A DNA stretch of 64,000 bases from Flavobacterium xinjiangense (GCF_900142885.1 NZ_FRCL01000002.1:124001-188000), one strand, 5' to 3'. Counted from the first letter of the stretch, positions 7,432 to 17,357 are shown. Numbers and translations: made by a program. The notes: generated by a model from the letters alone, not told the origin.

Positions 7432-9882
7432 ATGATTCTAAAAATTCAAAATATAATTTCACAAATGCAGGCTGTATTTGTAGATAGTAATAAAATTAAA
7501 ACAATAGACGCTGTTTCTATTGATAGTCGCTCTTTGCAAAATGGTTCGCAGACTTTATTCTTCGCATTGGTCGGAGCTAATAATGATGCGCATTTATATA
7601 TTGAAAATTTAATTGAAAAAGGAGTACAAAATTTTGTGGTTACCCATATTCCTGTCGATTGTGCAGGAAAAGCTAATTTTCTGATTGTCGAAAATACTTT
7701 AGAGGCTTTACAACAATTTGCAAGCTTTTATCGCAGTCTTTTTGATTTTCCAGTGATTGGATTAACCGGAAGTAACGGTAAAACAATTGTGAAGGAATGG
7801 CTTAATTTTCTGCTTAGTCCGGATTATAATGCCATACGAAGTCCTAAAAGTTACAACTCACAAGTGGGTGTTCCATTATCAGTGCTTGCTATAAATGAGC
7901 AACACAATCTTGGAATTTTTGAAGCGGGAATTTCGACTGGTTCAGAAATGGGAAAACTGGAAAAAATCATTAAACCAACAATTGGAATCTTAACAAATAT
8001 AGGGTCTGCGCACGATGAAGGCTTTGGAAGCTTAGGCGAAAAGATAAGTGAGAAACTCCTGTTGTTCAAGGATTCGGAAGTGCTTATTTATCAAAAGAGT
8101 GAGATTGTTGATGCTAATTTGTTTAGGTACGAAAATAGACGCCTTTTTTCCTGGAGTTTCAAAGATTCAACAGCTGATGTTTTTATTACTAAAAGTCCTG
8201 TATTAGATCAAACAATTTTACATATTCGTCATGTTGAGGAAAGTTTTGAAATACAAATTCCTTTTCAGGATGCGGCTTCTGTCGAAAATGCAATCTCATG
8301 TTTGATGGTTTTGTTGTATTTCAAATACGATGTAACTACGATTCAAAACAGAATGAAATTATTGTATCCTGTTGAAATGCGTTTGAAAGTCAAAAACGGA
8401 ATTAATAATTGCAGTGTAGTAGACGACAGTTATAGTTCGGATTTTCAATCTCTAAAAATAGCATTGGATTTTCTCGAAAGTCAAAAGCAATATCAAAAGA
8501 AAACGGTGATATTATCGGATATTTTTCAAAGTGGTTTGTCGAATGAGGAATTGTATTCGAAGGTGGCAGAGCTTATTATTTCGAACAGAATAAGTCGCGT
8601 AATAGGTATTGGAGAAACTATTTCGGCATTTAAAGATAAATTCACAAACTGCATTACTTATAAAAACACAGCCGATTTCATTGCTGATTTTGACGATTTA
8701 ATCTTCAGCAATGAAACTATTTTGATAAAAGGGGCCAGAACTTTTCAATTTGAAGAAATTGTTTCCTTACTAGAAGAGAAGACACATGAGACGGTACTTG
8801 AAATTAACCTGAATGCGATAAGCCATAATTTAAATTTCTTTAAATCAAAGTTGAAACCAGCAACCAAAATGATGGTAATGGTCAAGGCTTTTGGTTATGG
8901 GAATGGTGGATTTGAAATTGCTAAATTGCTGGAGCATCACAAAGTGGATTATTTGGGTGTCGCTTTCGCCGATGAAGGAATCTCTTTAAAAAATCTGGGA
9001 ATTCAATTGCCTATTATGGTGCTGAATCCGGAGAGCACAAGCTTTTCTGCAATCATTCAACATCAATTAGAACCTGAAATTTACAGTTTAAAGGGGCTTC
9101 GTGCCTTTCTTAAAATTGCAGAACAAAAAAAATTGAAGAATTTTCCCATTCACATCAAACTTGATACTGGGATGCATCGTTTGGGTTTTGAAGCCAATAC
9201 GATTGATGATTTGATTGAGACATTAAGGGGTAATAAAACAGTTGAGATAAAAAGTATCCTTTCGCACATGGCGACAAGTGATGATGAAAACCATAAAGAT
9301 TTTGCGGAATCACAAATTAATTTATTTGAGAAACTGTCTTCAAAATTGATGGTGGAACTACAAATAAAACCCATTCGGCATATTTTAAATACTTCAGGGA
9401 TTAGTAATTTTCCCGCTTCTCAATTTGATATGGTTCGTTTAGGAATTGGTCTTTATGGTATTTCAAATGATGCGGAAGAACAAAAATACCTGGAAAATGT
9501 TGGAACTTTAAAATCAATTATATCACAAATACGTACAATCCCTGCAGGGGATAGTGTGGGATATGGTAGGCGATTTGTTGCTGAAAAACCAACCAAAGTC
9601 GCCACGATTCCTATAGGTTATGCTGATGGTATTTCAAGAGCATGGGGGAATGGAAACGGGTATATTGCGATAAAAGATAAAAAAGCATCCATAATAGGTA
9701 GTGTTTGTATGGACATGTTGATGATAGATATTACTGGTGTTGCTTGCAATGAAGGGGATACCGTAGTTATTTTTGGTGAAAATCCAACCGTAAATTATCT
9801 GGCTGAAAAACTGAATACAATACCGTACGAAATTCTTACAAGTGTATCTCAACGGGTAAAACGTGTGTTTTATAGAGAATAG
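7432..9882 (+). CDS. Bifunctional UDP-MurNAc-tripeptide:D-Ala-D-Ala ligase / alanine racemase
   Basis: Two peptidoglycan-precursor enzymes in one chain. Residues 1 to about 450 are MurF, with SIDSRSL and FFALVG substrate-side motifs and the ATP loop GLTGSNGKT. From about residue 455 the chain is alanine racemase: the PLP-binding lysine is K485 in MVMVKAFGYGNGG, and later motifs SVGYGRRF (catalytic Tyr region), IPIGYADGI and VCMDMLMID are present. The fusion makes D-alanine and attaches D-Ala-D-Ala in the cytoplasm and is a known arrangement in Bacteroidetes. I prefer the ATG at 7432; an in-frame TTG at 7390 would add 14 residues. Both halves look intact. Confidence 0.92.
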   Translation: MILKIQNIISQMQAVFVDSNKIKTIDAVSIDSRSLQNGSQTLFFALVGANNDAHLYIENLIEKGVQNFVVTHIPVDCAGKANFLIVENTLEALQQFASFYRSLFDFPVIGLTGSNGKTIVKEWLNFLLSPDYNAIRSPKSYNSQVGVPLSVLAINEQHNLGIFEAGISTGSEMGKLEKIIKPTIGILTNIGSAHDEGFGSLGEKISEKLLLFKDSEVLIYQKSEIVDANLFRYENRRLFSWSFKDSTADVFITKSPVLDQTILHIRHVEESFEIQIPFQDAASVENAISCLMVLLYFKYDVTTIQNRMKLLYPVEMRLKVKNGINNCSVVDDSYSSDFQSLKIALDFLESQKQYQKKTVILSDIFQSGLSNEELYSKVAELIISNRISRVIGIGETISAFKDKFTNCITYKNTADFIADFDDLIFSNETILIKGARTFQFEEIVSLLEEKTHETVLEINLNAISHNLNFFKSKLKPATKMMVMVKAFGYGNGGFEIAKLLEHHKVDYLGVAFADEGISLKNLGIQLPIMVLNPESTSFSAIIQHQLEPEIYSLKGLRAFLKIAEQKKLKNFPIHIKLDTGMHRLGFEANTIDDLIETLRGNKTVEIKSILSHMATSDDENHKDFAESQINLFEKLSSKLMVELQIKPIRHILNTSGISNFPASQFDMVRLGIGLYGISNDAEEQKYLENVGTLKSIISQIRTIPAGDSVGYGRRFVAEKPTKVATIPIGYADGISRAWGNGNGYIAIKDKKASIIGSVCMDMLMIDITGVACNEGDTVVIFGENPTVNYLAEKLNTIPYEILTSVSQRVKRVFYRE

Positions 9883-9970
9883 TTAAAAATTTATTAAATT
9901 TTTTATGGATTTGTTAAAATTTTAACTATGTTCGTGATGTAAAAACAAGTTTAACTTAAATTAATGTATT

Positions 9971-10387
9971 ATGGGATTTTTCGGCGATTTTAAAGCATCT
10001 TTAATGAAAGGTGATGTATTGAGTTTGGCAACTGCAGTAGTTATTGGTGCTGCGTTTGGTAAAATCGTAGGTTCTGCGGTCGATGATGTTATCATGCCAA
10101 TTGTAGGACTAATAACAGGTGGAATAGATTTTACACAAAAATTTGTTACTTTAGATGGCAATAGTTATGTTGATTTAGCTGCAGCAAAAAAAGCCGGAGC
10201 CGCTGTAATTACTTATGGTAATTTAGTTCAGGCAATCATTAACTTCGTTATTATAGCCTTCTTTATTTTTGTTATTTTAAGAGCTGCTGAAAAAGCTAAG
10301 AAAAAGGAGGAGGTTGTCGTTGCTGCACCTGCGGGTCCAACTCAGGAGGAATTGCTTACTCAAATTAGAGATTTATTAAAAAAATAA
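9971..10387 (+). CDS. mscL: Large-conductance mechanosensitive channel MscL
   Basis: Homopentameric inner membrane channel that opens under high membrane tension to release solutes on osmotic downshock. The N-terminal amphipathic helix ([19 protein letters not shown]), TM1 with the Gly/Ala-rich pore face ([20 protein letters not shown]), the periplasmic loop, TM2 and the charged C-terminal helix ([13 protein letters not shown]) are all visible at standard length (138 residues). It is followed by its own terminator. Confidence 0.96.
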   Translation: MGFFGDFKASLMKGDVLSLATAVVIGAAFGKIVGSAVDDVIMPIVGLITGGIDFTQKFVTLDGNSYVDLAAAKKAGAAVITYGNLVQAIINFVIIAFFIFVILRAAEKAKKKEEVVVAAPAGPTQEELLTQIRDLLKK

Positions 10388-10412
10388 TACCGCTATACTA
10401 TATATTCTAACT

Positions 10413-10440
10413 AAACCGCTTCTTAATTGAGGCGGTTTTT
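10413..10440 (+). terminator. Terminator after mscL
   Basis: AAACCGC, an 11-base loop, GCGGTTT and a T run, 26 bases after the stop codon. Confidence 0.8.
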
Positions 10441-10533
10441 CTTTGTGTTTAAAAATGACAAATCACAGATCTTACAAGTCTAAATACATAGGTTGTTATA
10501 ATTATAACAATTTGTTATTTTTTGTGAACACGC

Positions 10534-10563
10534 TTGTTTTGATTTCAATATTACTTACTTTTG
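10534..10563 (+). promoter_or_regulatory. Promoter of asd
   Basis: TTG at 10534-10536, 19 bases of spacer, then TACTTTTG at 10556-10563, a full match to the Bacteroidetes -33/-7 pattern. Predicted leader of about 30 bases. Confidence 0.65.
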
Positions 10564-10600
10564 CAATTCAAATTGATTGTCCAAATAATAAAAATATACT

Positions 10601-11590
10601 ATGAGAATAGCAGTTGTAGGCGCTACTGGAATGGTTGGCGAAGTAATGTTGAAAGTATTAGCAGAAAGAAATTTTCCTGTTACAGAATTAATCCCTGTAG
10701 CTTCTGAAAGATCAGTTGGGAAAGAAATCGAATTCAAAGGAAAAAAATATGCGGTGGTAGGATTGCAAACGGCAGTAGATATGAAAGCTGATATTGCTTT
10801 GTTTTCTGCAGGTGGCGAAACTTCGCTGGAATGGGCTCCAAAATTTGCAGCAGCAGGAACAACAGTTATCGATAATTCATCGGCTTGGAGAATGGATCCA
10901 ACCAAAAAATTAATCGTACCGGAAATCAATGCTGGCGAATTGACAAAAGAAGATAAAATTATTGCTAATCCAAACTGTTCTACAATTCAAATGGTTTTGG
11001 TTTTAGCTCCTTTACATAAAAAATACAATATCAAACGTGTCATTGTTTCTACCTATCAATCCATTACTGGAACAGGAGTAAAAGCGGTGCAACAATTGGA
11101 AAATGAATATGCAGGAATCCAAGGTGAAATGGCGTATAAATACCCAATTCATAGAAATGCAATTCCACAATGTGATTCTTTTGAAGACAATGGTTACACT
11201 AAAGAAGAGATGAAATTAGTTCGTGAAACTCAAAAGATTTTGGGCGATAAAACAATTGCTGTGACGGCAACTGCTGTTCGTGTGCCTATTGTTGGTGGTC
11301 ACAGTGAAGCGGTAAATGTTGAGTTTACCAAAGATTTCGAAGTTTCGGATATTCAAAATATTTTACATCATACGGATGGGGTTGTAGTTCAGGACAACAA
11401 TGATACTTACATGTATCCAATGCCAATGTATGCGCAAGGAAAAGACGATGTTTTTGTAGGTAGAATTCGTCGTGACGAAAGCCAGCCAAATACATTGAAC
11501 ATGTGGATTGTTGCGGATAACTTGAGAAAAGGAGCAGCGACAAACACGATACAAATTGCTGAATATTTGATTGCAGCAAAATTGGTATAA
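10601..11590 (+). CDS. asd: Aspartate-semialdehyde dehydrogenase
   Basis: NADPH-dependent reduction of aspartyl-4-phosphate to aspartate semialdehyde, the branch-point for lysine/diaminopimelate, threonine and methionine. Motifs: N-terminal dinucleotide fold VGATGMVGEVML, the catalytic cysteine C126 in NPNCSTIQMV, the substrate-binding stretch around YQSITGTG and the late VGGHSEAVNVEF with the acid/base His. Length (329) is normal. It has its own promoter and a downstream hairpin, so it appears monocistronic. Confidence 0.95.
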   Translation: MRIAVVGATGMVGEVMLKVLAERNFPVTELIPVASERSVGKEIEFKGKKYAVVGLQTAVDMKADIALFSAGGETSLEWAPKFAAAGTTVIDNSSAWRMDPTKKLIVPEINAGELTKEDKIIANPNCSTIQMVLVLAPLHKKYNIKRVIVSTYQSITGTGVKAVQQLENEYAGIQGEMAYKYPIHRNAIPQCDSFEDNGYTKEEMKLVRETQKILGDKTIAVTATAVRVPIVGGHSEAVNVEFTKDFEVSDIQNILHHTDGVVVQDNNDTYMYPMPMYAQGKDDVFVGRIRRDESQPNTLNMWIVADNLRKGAATNTIQIAEYLIAAKLV

Positions 11591-11615
11591 CAATTAATTT
11601 TAGTTCAATTTTAAG

Positions 11616-11660
11616 AACCATTTGTTTTTGACACTGTAATTTGTCGGAACAAATGGTTTT
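11616..11660 (+). terminator. Terminator-like hairpin after asd
   Basis: AACCATTTGTT at 11616 and AACAAATGGTT at 11648 form an 11-bp perfect stem with a 21-base loop, followed by TTCTTTTTG. Confidence 0.65.
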
Positions 11661-11693
11661 CTTTTTGTGTCTTTTGTAACTTGAATTTTAAAA

Positions 11694-11775
11694 CATATAA
11701 GGGATGTAAGTTCAATTAAGAAAAGCTCTTGATTTTAGTTTGTAAAAACTTATATTACCTTAAATGTCTTATATG
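11694..11775. repeat. Imperfect inverted repeat, family A
   Basis: The arm at 11694-11720 (starting CATATAAGGGATGTAAG) is an imperfect reverse complement of the arm at 11749-11775 (ending AATGTCTTATATG). It is a diverged relative of the perfect element at 14609-14782, so the same repeat family lies on both sides of the small protein/TonB receptor pair. Confidence 0.75.
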
Positions 11776-11825
11776 GTAAAAAAAAGGTTGTTACTTTTTT
11801 AAATTGTTTTATACCTTTGACGAGG

Positions 11826-12179
11826 ATGAAAAAGAATAAGCTCATAATAAGTCTTTCTTTGGCGGTAGCGGTATTGTTCTCAATACTGTTTCAGTCTTTT
11901 CATACCTATACCCATTTAGAGCAGCAACTTTCCCAAAAGCAATGCCATCATAAATACAATGTCGCCCAGAAAGAGATAACGCATCAGCATCACAATTTTG
12001 ATCATTGTTATGTTTGTGATTTTACTTTTGGCAGCTATATTTCCCCAAAAGAATTTTCCTATCAATTATATTCTACTTATAGAGAAATACCTTATTTTAT
12101 TAGTGCTGAGGAAACGGTTCTTTCGTATTCCGGAAGTTTGTATTCCCTTCGCGGACCCCCTGTAAATAGCTTAAGCTGA
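11826..12179 (+). CDS. His/Cys-containing small exported or anchored protein
   Basis: About 117 residues. After a basic start (MKKNKLIIS) a hydrophobic segment (LSLAVAVLFSILF) looks like a signal peptide or anchor. The following part carries many potential metal ligands: HTYTH, CHHKYN, HQHHNFDHCYVC. It ends in RGPPVNSLS. I do not recognise the family. Position directly upstream of a TonB-dependent receptor and the ligand-rich sequence suggest metal handling in the periplasm; this is inference. The ATG at 11826 is preferred over an in-frame TTG at 11817. Two small hairpins (arms AAGCTGAA/TTCAGCTT overlapping the stop, then CTGTTGA/TCAACAG) follow the gene. Confidence 0.7.
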   Translation: MKKNKLIISLSLAVAVLFSILFQSFHTYTHLEQQLSQKQCHHKYNVAQKEITHQHHNFDHCYVCDFTFGSYISPKEFSYQLYSTYREIPYFISAEETVLSYSGSLYSLRGPPVNSLS

Positions 12180-12304
12180 ATTGTTTCAGCTTCTGTTGAT
12201 TTATTTCAACAGCTATCATTTCTATTTTATTTACTAAATAATTCCAGACTCATCTTCCTTTATTTTAGAGAAGAATGTGGCTAGGAACAATACAATCATT
12301 TTCA

Positions 12305-14512
12305 ATGAAATATTTTATTATAACCCTATTTTTGGGGTTTTCGGCGATGCTTCAAGCGCAAAACACACTTTCTGGAATAGTAACAGATAAAAATAATCAA
12401 CCCATAAAAGGTGTTTCGGTCTATGCATCAGAATTGCACAAAGGAACTGCAACGGATGAAAACGGAAAATACACATTTACTAATCTGCCTAATGGAAACT
12501 TAAAATTGACTTTTACATTCGTTGGATTTGGAACACAAAATAAAACCATAAACAGTTTACAAAAAGAAAACACACTCGATGTAATTCTCGAAGAAACGAT
12601 ATTCCAAATGGACGAGGTAATCGTTTCTACTGCATTCAATAAAATACAATCACAAAATGTGATGAAGGTGGAGCATGAAAGTATTAAAGAATTACAACGA
12701 AAAGGAACCGCCACCTTAATCGAAGGACTGGCAACTATTCCCGGAGTTTCACAGGTTTCTACCGGAACTTCCATAGGGAAACCAGTAATTCGTGGATTAA
12801 GTGGGAATCGGGTTTTAGTATATTCACAAGGTGTCCGAATGGAAAACCAGCAGTTTGGTGATGAACATGGGTTGGGGTTAAACGATTCCGGAATTGAAAG
12901 TGTTGAGGTTATCAAAGGACCGGCTTCGTTATTATATGGGTCAGATGCTTTGGGTGGCGTTTTGTATTTTAATCCCGAAAAATTTGCTGATGCCAATACC
13001 TTCAAAGCTAATTTCAATCAAAAATTATTCTCAAATACTTTGGGTAGTAATTCGTCTTTGGGGTTGAAAACATCTACTGATAACTGGAAATTCCTTGCTC
13101 GAGGAAGTTACAATACACATTCCGATTACAAAATTGCTAATGGCGACCGAGTAACGAATACCCGTTACAATGAAACCGATTTCAAAACAGGAATTGGCTA
13201 CAGCAATGCGAAGTTCTCAAGTGTATTGCGTTACAATTACAACAAACTCGATTTAGGAATCCCGGAAGAGGGCATTGCAGACCAAACGACAAGTAAAGAA
13301 ACAGGATATCCAAGACAAGGCGTTTTCAATCATTTGTTGAGTTTAAATAATGTTTTCTTTTTCGAAAAATCGAAACTGGATGTTGATTTGGGTTATATCG
13401 CCAATGACCGAAGTGAATTTGTAGACAGCAATGTAGCTGGCTTACACATGAAACTCAAAACATTCAATTATGATGCGAAATACCATTTGCCAAAAATAGG
13501 CAAAGTCGAATCTATATTTGGAATTCAGGGAATGCACCAAACCAACACCAATTCTGGAGAAGAATATTTGATTCCGGATGCTACAACCAATGATTTTGGT
13601 GTTTTTGGAACCGCAAATTATGAGTGGGGATCGAATGTTTTACAAGGTGGATTGCGTTTCGATAACAGACAAATCACCACACAAGAACACGGAACTGCAG
13701 GTGAGGAAGGATATTTTAAAGCTGTTGATAAATCATTCGACAGTTTCAATGCTTCCTTAGGTTACAAAACCAATCTGGCCGAGGATTTAACATTGCGTTT
13801 GAATGTGGCTTCCGGGTTTAGAGCGCCAAATTTAGCCGAATTAACTTCCAATGGAGTTCACGAAGGAACCAATCGTTATGAAAGAGGAAACAGTGACCTG
13901 AAAACCGAGCAAAACGTACAAACCGATGTGAATTTGGAATATAAAAACAGCCATTTTGAATTTTTTGCCAATGGATTTTATAATCACATCAACAATTATA
14001 TCTACACTTCACCAACAGGAGAAATGATTGATGAAAATGCTGTTTTTGATTATATTCAGAATAATGCCAAATTGTACGGTGGAGAAATAGGACTGCATTT
14101 TCACCCGCATCCATTGGATTGGTTGCATTTTGAAACCAGTTTTGAAACGGTAACCGGCAAGAAACAGAACGGAGATTTTCTGCCTTTGATTCCGGCTAAC
14201 AATTGGAACAACACAATTAGAACCGAATTTAAAATCAAAAATTGGTTAGAAGATGGATTCGCCACTTTGAATTTCTCCTCTACTTTCAATCAAAATAATG
14301 TGAGTGGTTTTGAAACAAAATCGAATGAATACATATTGGTAAACTTAGGTTTTGGAGGAAAAGTAAAATTCGGTAAAACGGCTTTCGATATTAATTTGAA
14401 CGGGAATAATTTATTGGACAAAAGCTATATTGCGCATCTTTCCCGTTTGAAGAATGATGGAATTCCTAACATAGGAAGAAACATAGTTTTTGGGGTGAAC
14501 TTTAATTTGTAG
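12305..14512 (+). CDS. TonB-dependent receptor with carboxypeptidase-regulatory-like domain
   Basis: Outer membrane active transporter. Signal peptide MKYFIITLFLGFSAMLQAQ, then a carboxypeptidase D regulatory-like domain (LSGIVTDKNNQPIKGVSVY), a plug domain with PVIRGLSGNRVLVYSQGVRM and ESVEVIKGPASLLYGSDALG, and a 22-strand-type barrel with SGFRAPNLAELTSNGVHEG and a final strand ending in FGVNFNL. The plug and the His-rich stretch GLHFHPHPLDWLHF resemble ZnuD-like zinc receptors, and the preceding His/Cys protein fits metal uptake, but the substrate is not proven. The ATG at 12305 gives a clean signal peptide; one at 12275 would add ten residues. Confidence 0.88.
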   Translation: MKYFIITLFLGFSAMLQAQNTLSGIVTDKNNQPIKGVSVYASELHKGTATDENGKYTFTNLPNGNLKLTFTFVGFGTQNKTINSLQKENTLDVILEETIFQMDEVIVSTAFNKIQSQNVMKVEHESIKELQRKGTATLIEGLATIPGVSQVSTGTSIGKPVIRGLSGNRVLVYSQGVRMENQQFGDEHGLGLNDSGIESVEVIKGPASLLYGSDALGGVLYFNPEKFADANTFKANFNQKLFSNTLGSNSSLGLKTSTDNWKFLARGSYNTHSDYKIANGDRVTNTRYNETDFKTGIGYSNAKFSSVLRYNYNKLDLGIPEEGIADQTTSKETGYPRQGVFNHLLSLNNVFFFEKSKLDVDLGYIANDRSEFVDSNVAGLHMKLKTFNYDAKYHLPKIGKVESIFGIQGMHQTNTNSGEEYLIPDATTNDFGVFGTANYEWGSNVLQGGLRFDNRQITTQEHGTAGEEGYFKAVDKSFDSFNASLGYKTNLAEDLTLRLNVASGFRAPNLAELTSNGVHEGTNRYERGNSDLKTEQNVQTDVNLEYKNSHFEFFANGFYNHINNYIYTSPTGEMIDENAVFDYIQNNAKLYGGEIGLHFHPHPLDWLHFETSFETVTGKKQNGDFLPLIPANNWNNTIRTEFKIKNWLEDGFATLNFSSTFNQNNVSGFETKSNEYILVNLGFGGKVKFGKTAFDINLNGNNLLDKSYIAHLSRLKNDGIPNIGRNIVFGVNFNL

Positions 14513-14540
14513 CACTTTTGCGAAAGCATAAAAATGATAA

Positions 14541-14566
14541 AACGCTATTCGAAAGAGTAGCGTTTT
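14541..14566 (+). terminator. Terminator after the TonB-dependent receptor
   Basis: AACGCTATTCGAAAGAGTAG then CGTTTT: a stem of AACGCT and AGCGTT with extra pairing around TCGAAAGA. The same hairpin sequence recurs at 17323-17357, and its right half at 18007-18027. Confidence 0.75.
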
Positions 14567-15006
14567 CGTTTTAAACTTTTACGACTTATAGGTCACTTAT
14601 TTTTTTAACATATAAGGCATTTAAGGTCATATAAGAATTATGTTCGCGCTTTAGTGCTGTTTATTATAAATCTTATTTGGTTTATTATTTTTTGAAATTT
14701 AAGTACATAAGGTCAATTGAGAATTATATTCCAATTGGTGCAATTTATTTTTAAACTTATATGACCTTAAATGCCTTATATGGTTTATTATTTTTTTGTT
14801 GCACACCTCAATTATTTTTGAACTTAAAAAAACTTACATGACTTATATGTTTATTATTTCTCAGCATGTCCAAAATGTATAATTCGCAATAAGTTGTCAC
14901 AACTGTAATAAAAATACCTTTCGCGCGACTAACTCTTTTTTAAGAATTCCTCACATAAGGAACACTAACTATTTTGCTATTTTTGTTACAACCTAAAACC
15001 ACAATA
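14567..15006. other. Repeat-rich gap before the prolyl oligopeptidase
   Basis: Holds the family A inverted repeat and degenerate copies of its arms; no gene is recognised. The upstream region of the peptidase gene at 14940-15000 contains TATTTTTG (14975-14982), a -7 box match. Confidence 0.55.
14609..14782. repeat. Perfect 27-bp inverted repeat with 120-base interior, family A
   Basis: The 27 bases at 14609-14635 (starting CATATAAGGCATTTAAGG) are the exact reverse complement of 14756-14782. Fragments with the same words (CATAAGGTCA, ACTTACATGACTTATATG) occur inside and after it to about 14850. It resembles a miniature non-coding repeat element. Confidence 0.85.
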
Positions 15007-17133
15007 ATGAAAAACACTTTTTTATTAATGGCTTTATCTGCCGCAATGACAAGTTTTGGCCAAAACCAAAAAACAACTACAATGAAATACCCAGTTACCC
15101 ATAAAGGCGAAACCGTTGATCTATATTTTGACACCAAAGTTCCCGATCCGTACCGCTGGCTCGAAGACGATAAATCTGCCGAAACTGGCGCGTGGGTAAA
15201 AGCCCAAAACAAAGTAACCTATGATTATTTAGCCCAGATTCCGTTTCGTGATGTGTTAAAAGCAAGAATGGAAAAACTGTGGAATTACGAGAAAATAGGC
15301 GCTCCTTTCATCGAGGGAAATTTTACCTATTACTACAAAAACAACGGTTTGCAAAACCAGTCGGTGTTGTATAGAAAAGACGCCAAAGGAACCGAAACAA
15401 TTTTCTTGGATCCCAATACTTTTTCTAAAGACGGTACCACTTCGCTTGGCGGATTGGATTTTTCCAAAGATGGTTCTAAAGTTGCGTATGCCATTTCAGA
15501 AGGCGGAAGCGACTGGAGAAAAGTGATTATCATGGATGCCATCACCCAAAAAATAATCGAAGACACGATTGTCGATGTAAAATTCAGCGGTGTATCCTGG
15601 AAAGGAAACGAAGGATTCTACTATTCCAGTTATGACAAACCAAAAGGAAGTGAATTGTCGGCTAAAACGGACCAACACAAACTCTATTTCCACAAGTTAG
15701 GAACACCGCAAAAGCAAGACCAAATCATCTTTGGCGCAGACCAAAAACGACGCTATGTGGGAGGAGGCGTGACAGAGGACAATCATTATTTGGTGATCAC
15801 CGCTTCGACTTCGACTTACGGAAACGAATTGTATATCCAAGACCTGACCACGGCCAACAGTCCTATTGTGAGTATAGTAGACAACTTCAAGAGCGACAAC
15901 AGCATCATCGATAACGAAGGCACAAAATTATTCATAGAAACCGACTTAAATGCGCCCAACAAACGTATCGTAACGGTGGATGTCAAGAACCCAAAACCTG
16001 AAAACTGGAAAGATTTCATCCCGGAAACGGAGAATGTTTTATCACCAACAACTGGTGGCGGTTACATTTTTGCTAATTATATGAAAGATGCCGTTTCGGT
16101 GGTGAAACAATATGATTATTCAGGAAAAATGATTCGCGAGATACAGTTGCCAGCGCTGGGAACTGCAGGAGGTTTTGGCGGAAAGAAAAAAGAAAAAACC
16201 CTTTATTATTCTTTTACTAATTATGTCAGCCCGGGAACTATTTATTCATTCGAACCAAAATCCGGGAAATCGGCGGTATATGAAAAACCAAAAGTAGATT
16301 TCAAAAGCGAAGACTACGTTTCTAAACAGGTTTTTTACACTTCCAAAGACGGAACCAAAATCCCAATGATGATCACCTATAAAAAAGGACTGAAACTGGA
16401 CGGTAAAAATCCAACAATGCTATATGGTTATGGCGGTTTCAACGTAAGCTTGACGCCAAGTTTCAGTATTGCCAATGCCGTTTGGATGGAAAACGGAGGC
16501 GTTTATGCCGTTCCTAATTTGCGTGGTGGTGGCGAGTACGGGAAAAAATGGCACGATGCAGGAACCAAAATGCAAAAGCAAAATGTGTTTGATGATTTCA
16601 TCGCAGCGGCTGAATATCTTATTGCCCAAAAGTATACTTCTTCCAGTTTTCTGGCCGTTCGCGGTGGTTCAAACGGCGGATTGCTAGTGGGAGCAACCAT
16701 GACGCAACGCCCGGATTTGATGAAAGTCGCCTTGCCGGCCGTGGGAGTGATGGATATGTTGCGCTACCACACCTTTACTTCGGGAGCGGGTTGGTCGTAT
16801 GATTACGGAACGTCACAGGACAGCAAGGAAATGTTTGCCTACATCAAGGGGTATTCTCCGGTGAATAATGTAAAACAAGGAACCCAATATCCGGCCACGA
16901 TGGTCACAACGGGCGATCACGATGATAGAGTAGTGCCGGCACACAGTTTCAAATTTGCTGCCGAATTATAGGAAAAACAAACCGGACCTAATCCTACTTT
17001 AATCCGTATTGACATCAATGCAGGACACGGCGCAGGAAAATCCGTGGCGGCAACCATTCAGGAAAACGTAGATATACAGGCATTTACCTTGTACAATATG
17101 GGCGTAACCGAATTGCAAAAGTTAGCTGAATAA
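15007..17133 (+). pseudogene. Prolyl oligopeptidase family serine peptidase, interrupted by an in-frame TAG
   Basis: S9-family prolyl oligopeptidase with signal peptide ([18 protein letters not shown]), a beta-propeller and a C-terminal alpha/beta-hydrolase domain. The catalytic Ser is S555 in RGGSNGG and the Asp lies in GDHDDRVVP. Codon 655 (16969-16971) is TAG after FAAEL; the same frame then runs on with EKQTGPNPTLIRIDI and AGHGAGKS to TAA at 17131. The catalytic His (H674) is thus beyond the stop and the product ending at 655 should be inactive. Restoring one base (CAG is the simplest ancestor) gives a normal 708-codon gene. It is a very recent nonsense mutation or a sequencing error. Confidence 0.9.
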
Positions 17134-17180
17134 GATTTATTTTCAGGAGCTATTTCCTGCTATCCGTTGCAATCTTTTTC

Positions 17181-17213
17181 AACGCTGTCAGGGTTTTGAA
17201 CCCTGACAGCGTT
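17181..17213. repeat. Perfect 15-bp palindrome with 3-base loop
   Basis: AACGCTGTCAGGGTT, loop TTG, then AACCCTGACAGCGTT. It lies 48 bases after the end of the broken peptidase frame and could act as its terminator, but lacks a strong T run. It looks like a mobile palindromic unit. Confidence 0.8.
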
Positions 17214-17270
17214 TAGAAAAAGGATTTCCACTGCTATCAGGGCTAGGGCATCAGATTCCTCGGACGATTG

Positions 17271-17293
17271 TCATTGCGAGGAACGAAGCAATC
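17271..17293. repeat. Dispersed palindromic-type repeat
   Basis: TCATTGCGAGGAACGAAGCA followed by ATC, an element of the type scattered through intergenic DNA of many bacteria, including Bacteroidetes. GATTG just before and CAATC at its end are complementary. Confidence 0.6.
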
Positions 17294-17322
17294 ACAACAC
17301 GAATATAAACCAACAAGAATTC

Positions 17323-17357
17323 AAAAAAACGCTATTCGAAAGAGTAGCGTTTTTTTG
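17323..17357 (+). terminator. Second copy of the AACGCT terminator hairpin
   Basis: Same core as 14541-14566 (CGCTATTCGAAAGAGTAGCG), with longer flanking A and T runs. Confidence 0.7.

Noticed and set aside
12421..13017. 198-codon open frame on the strand opposite the TonB-dependent receptor
   Set aside because: Antisense shadow of a well-supported gene; no domain or start context.
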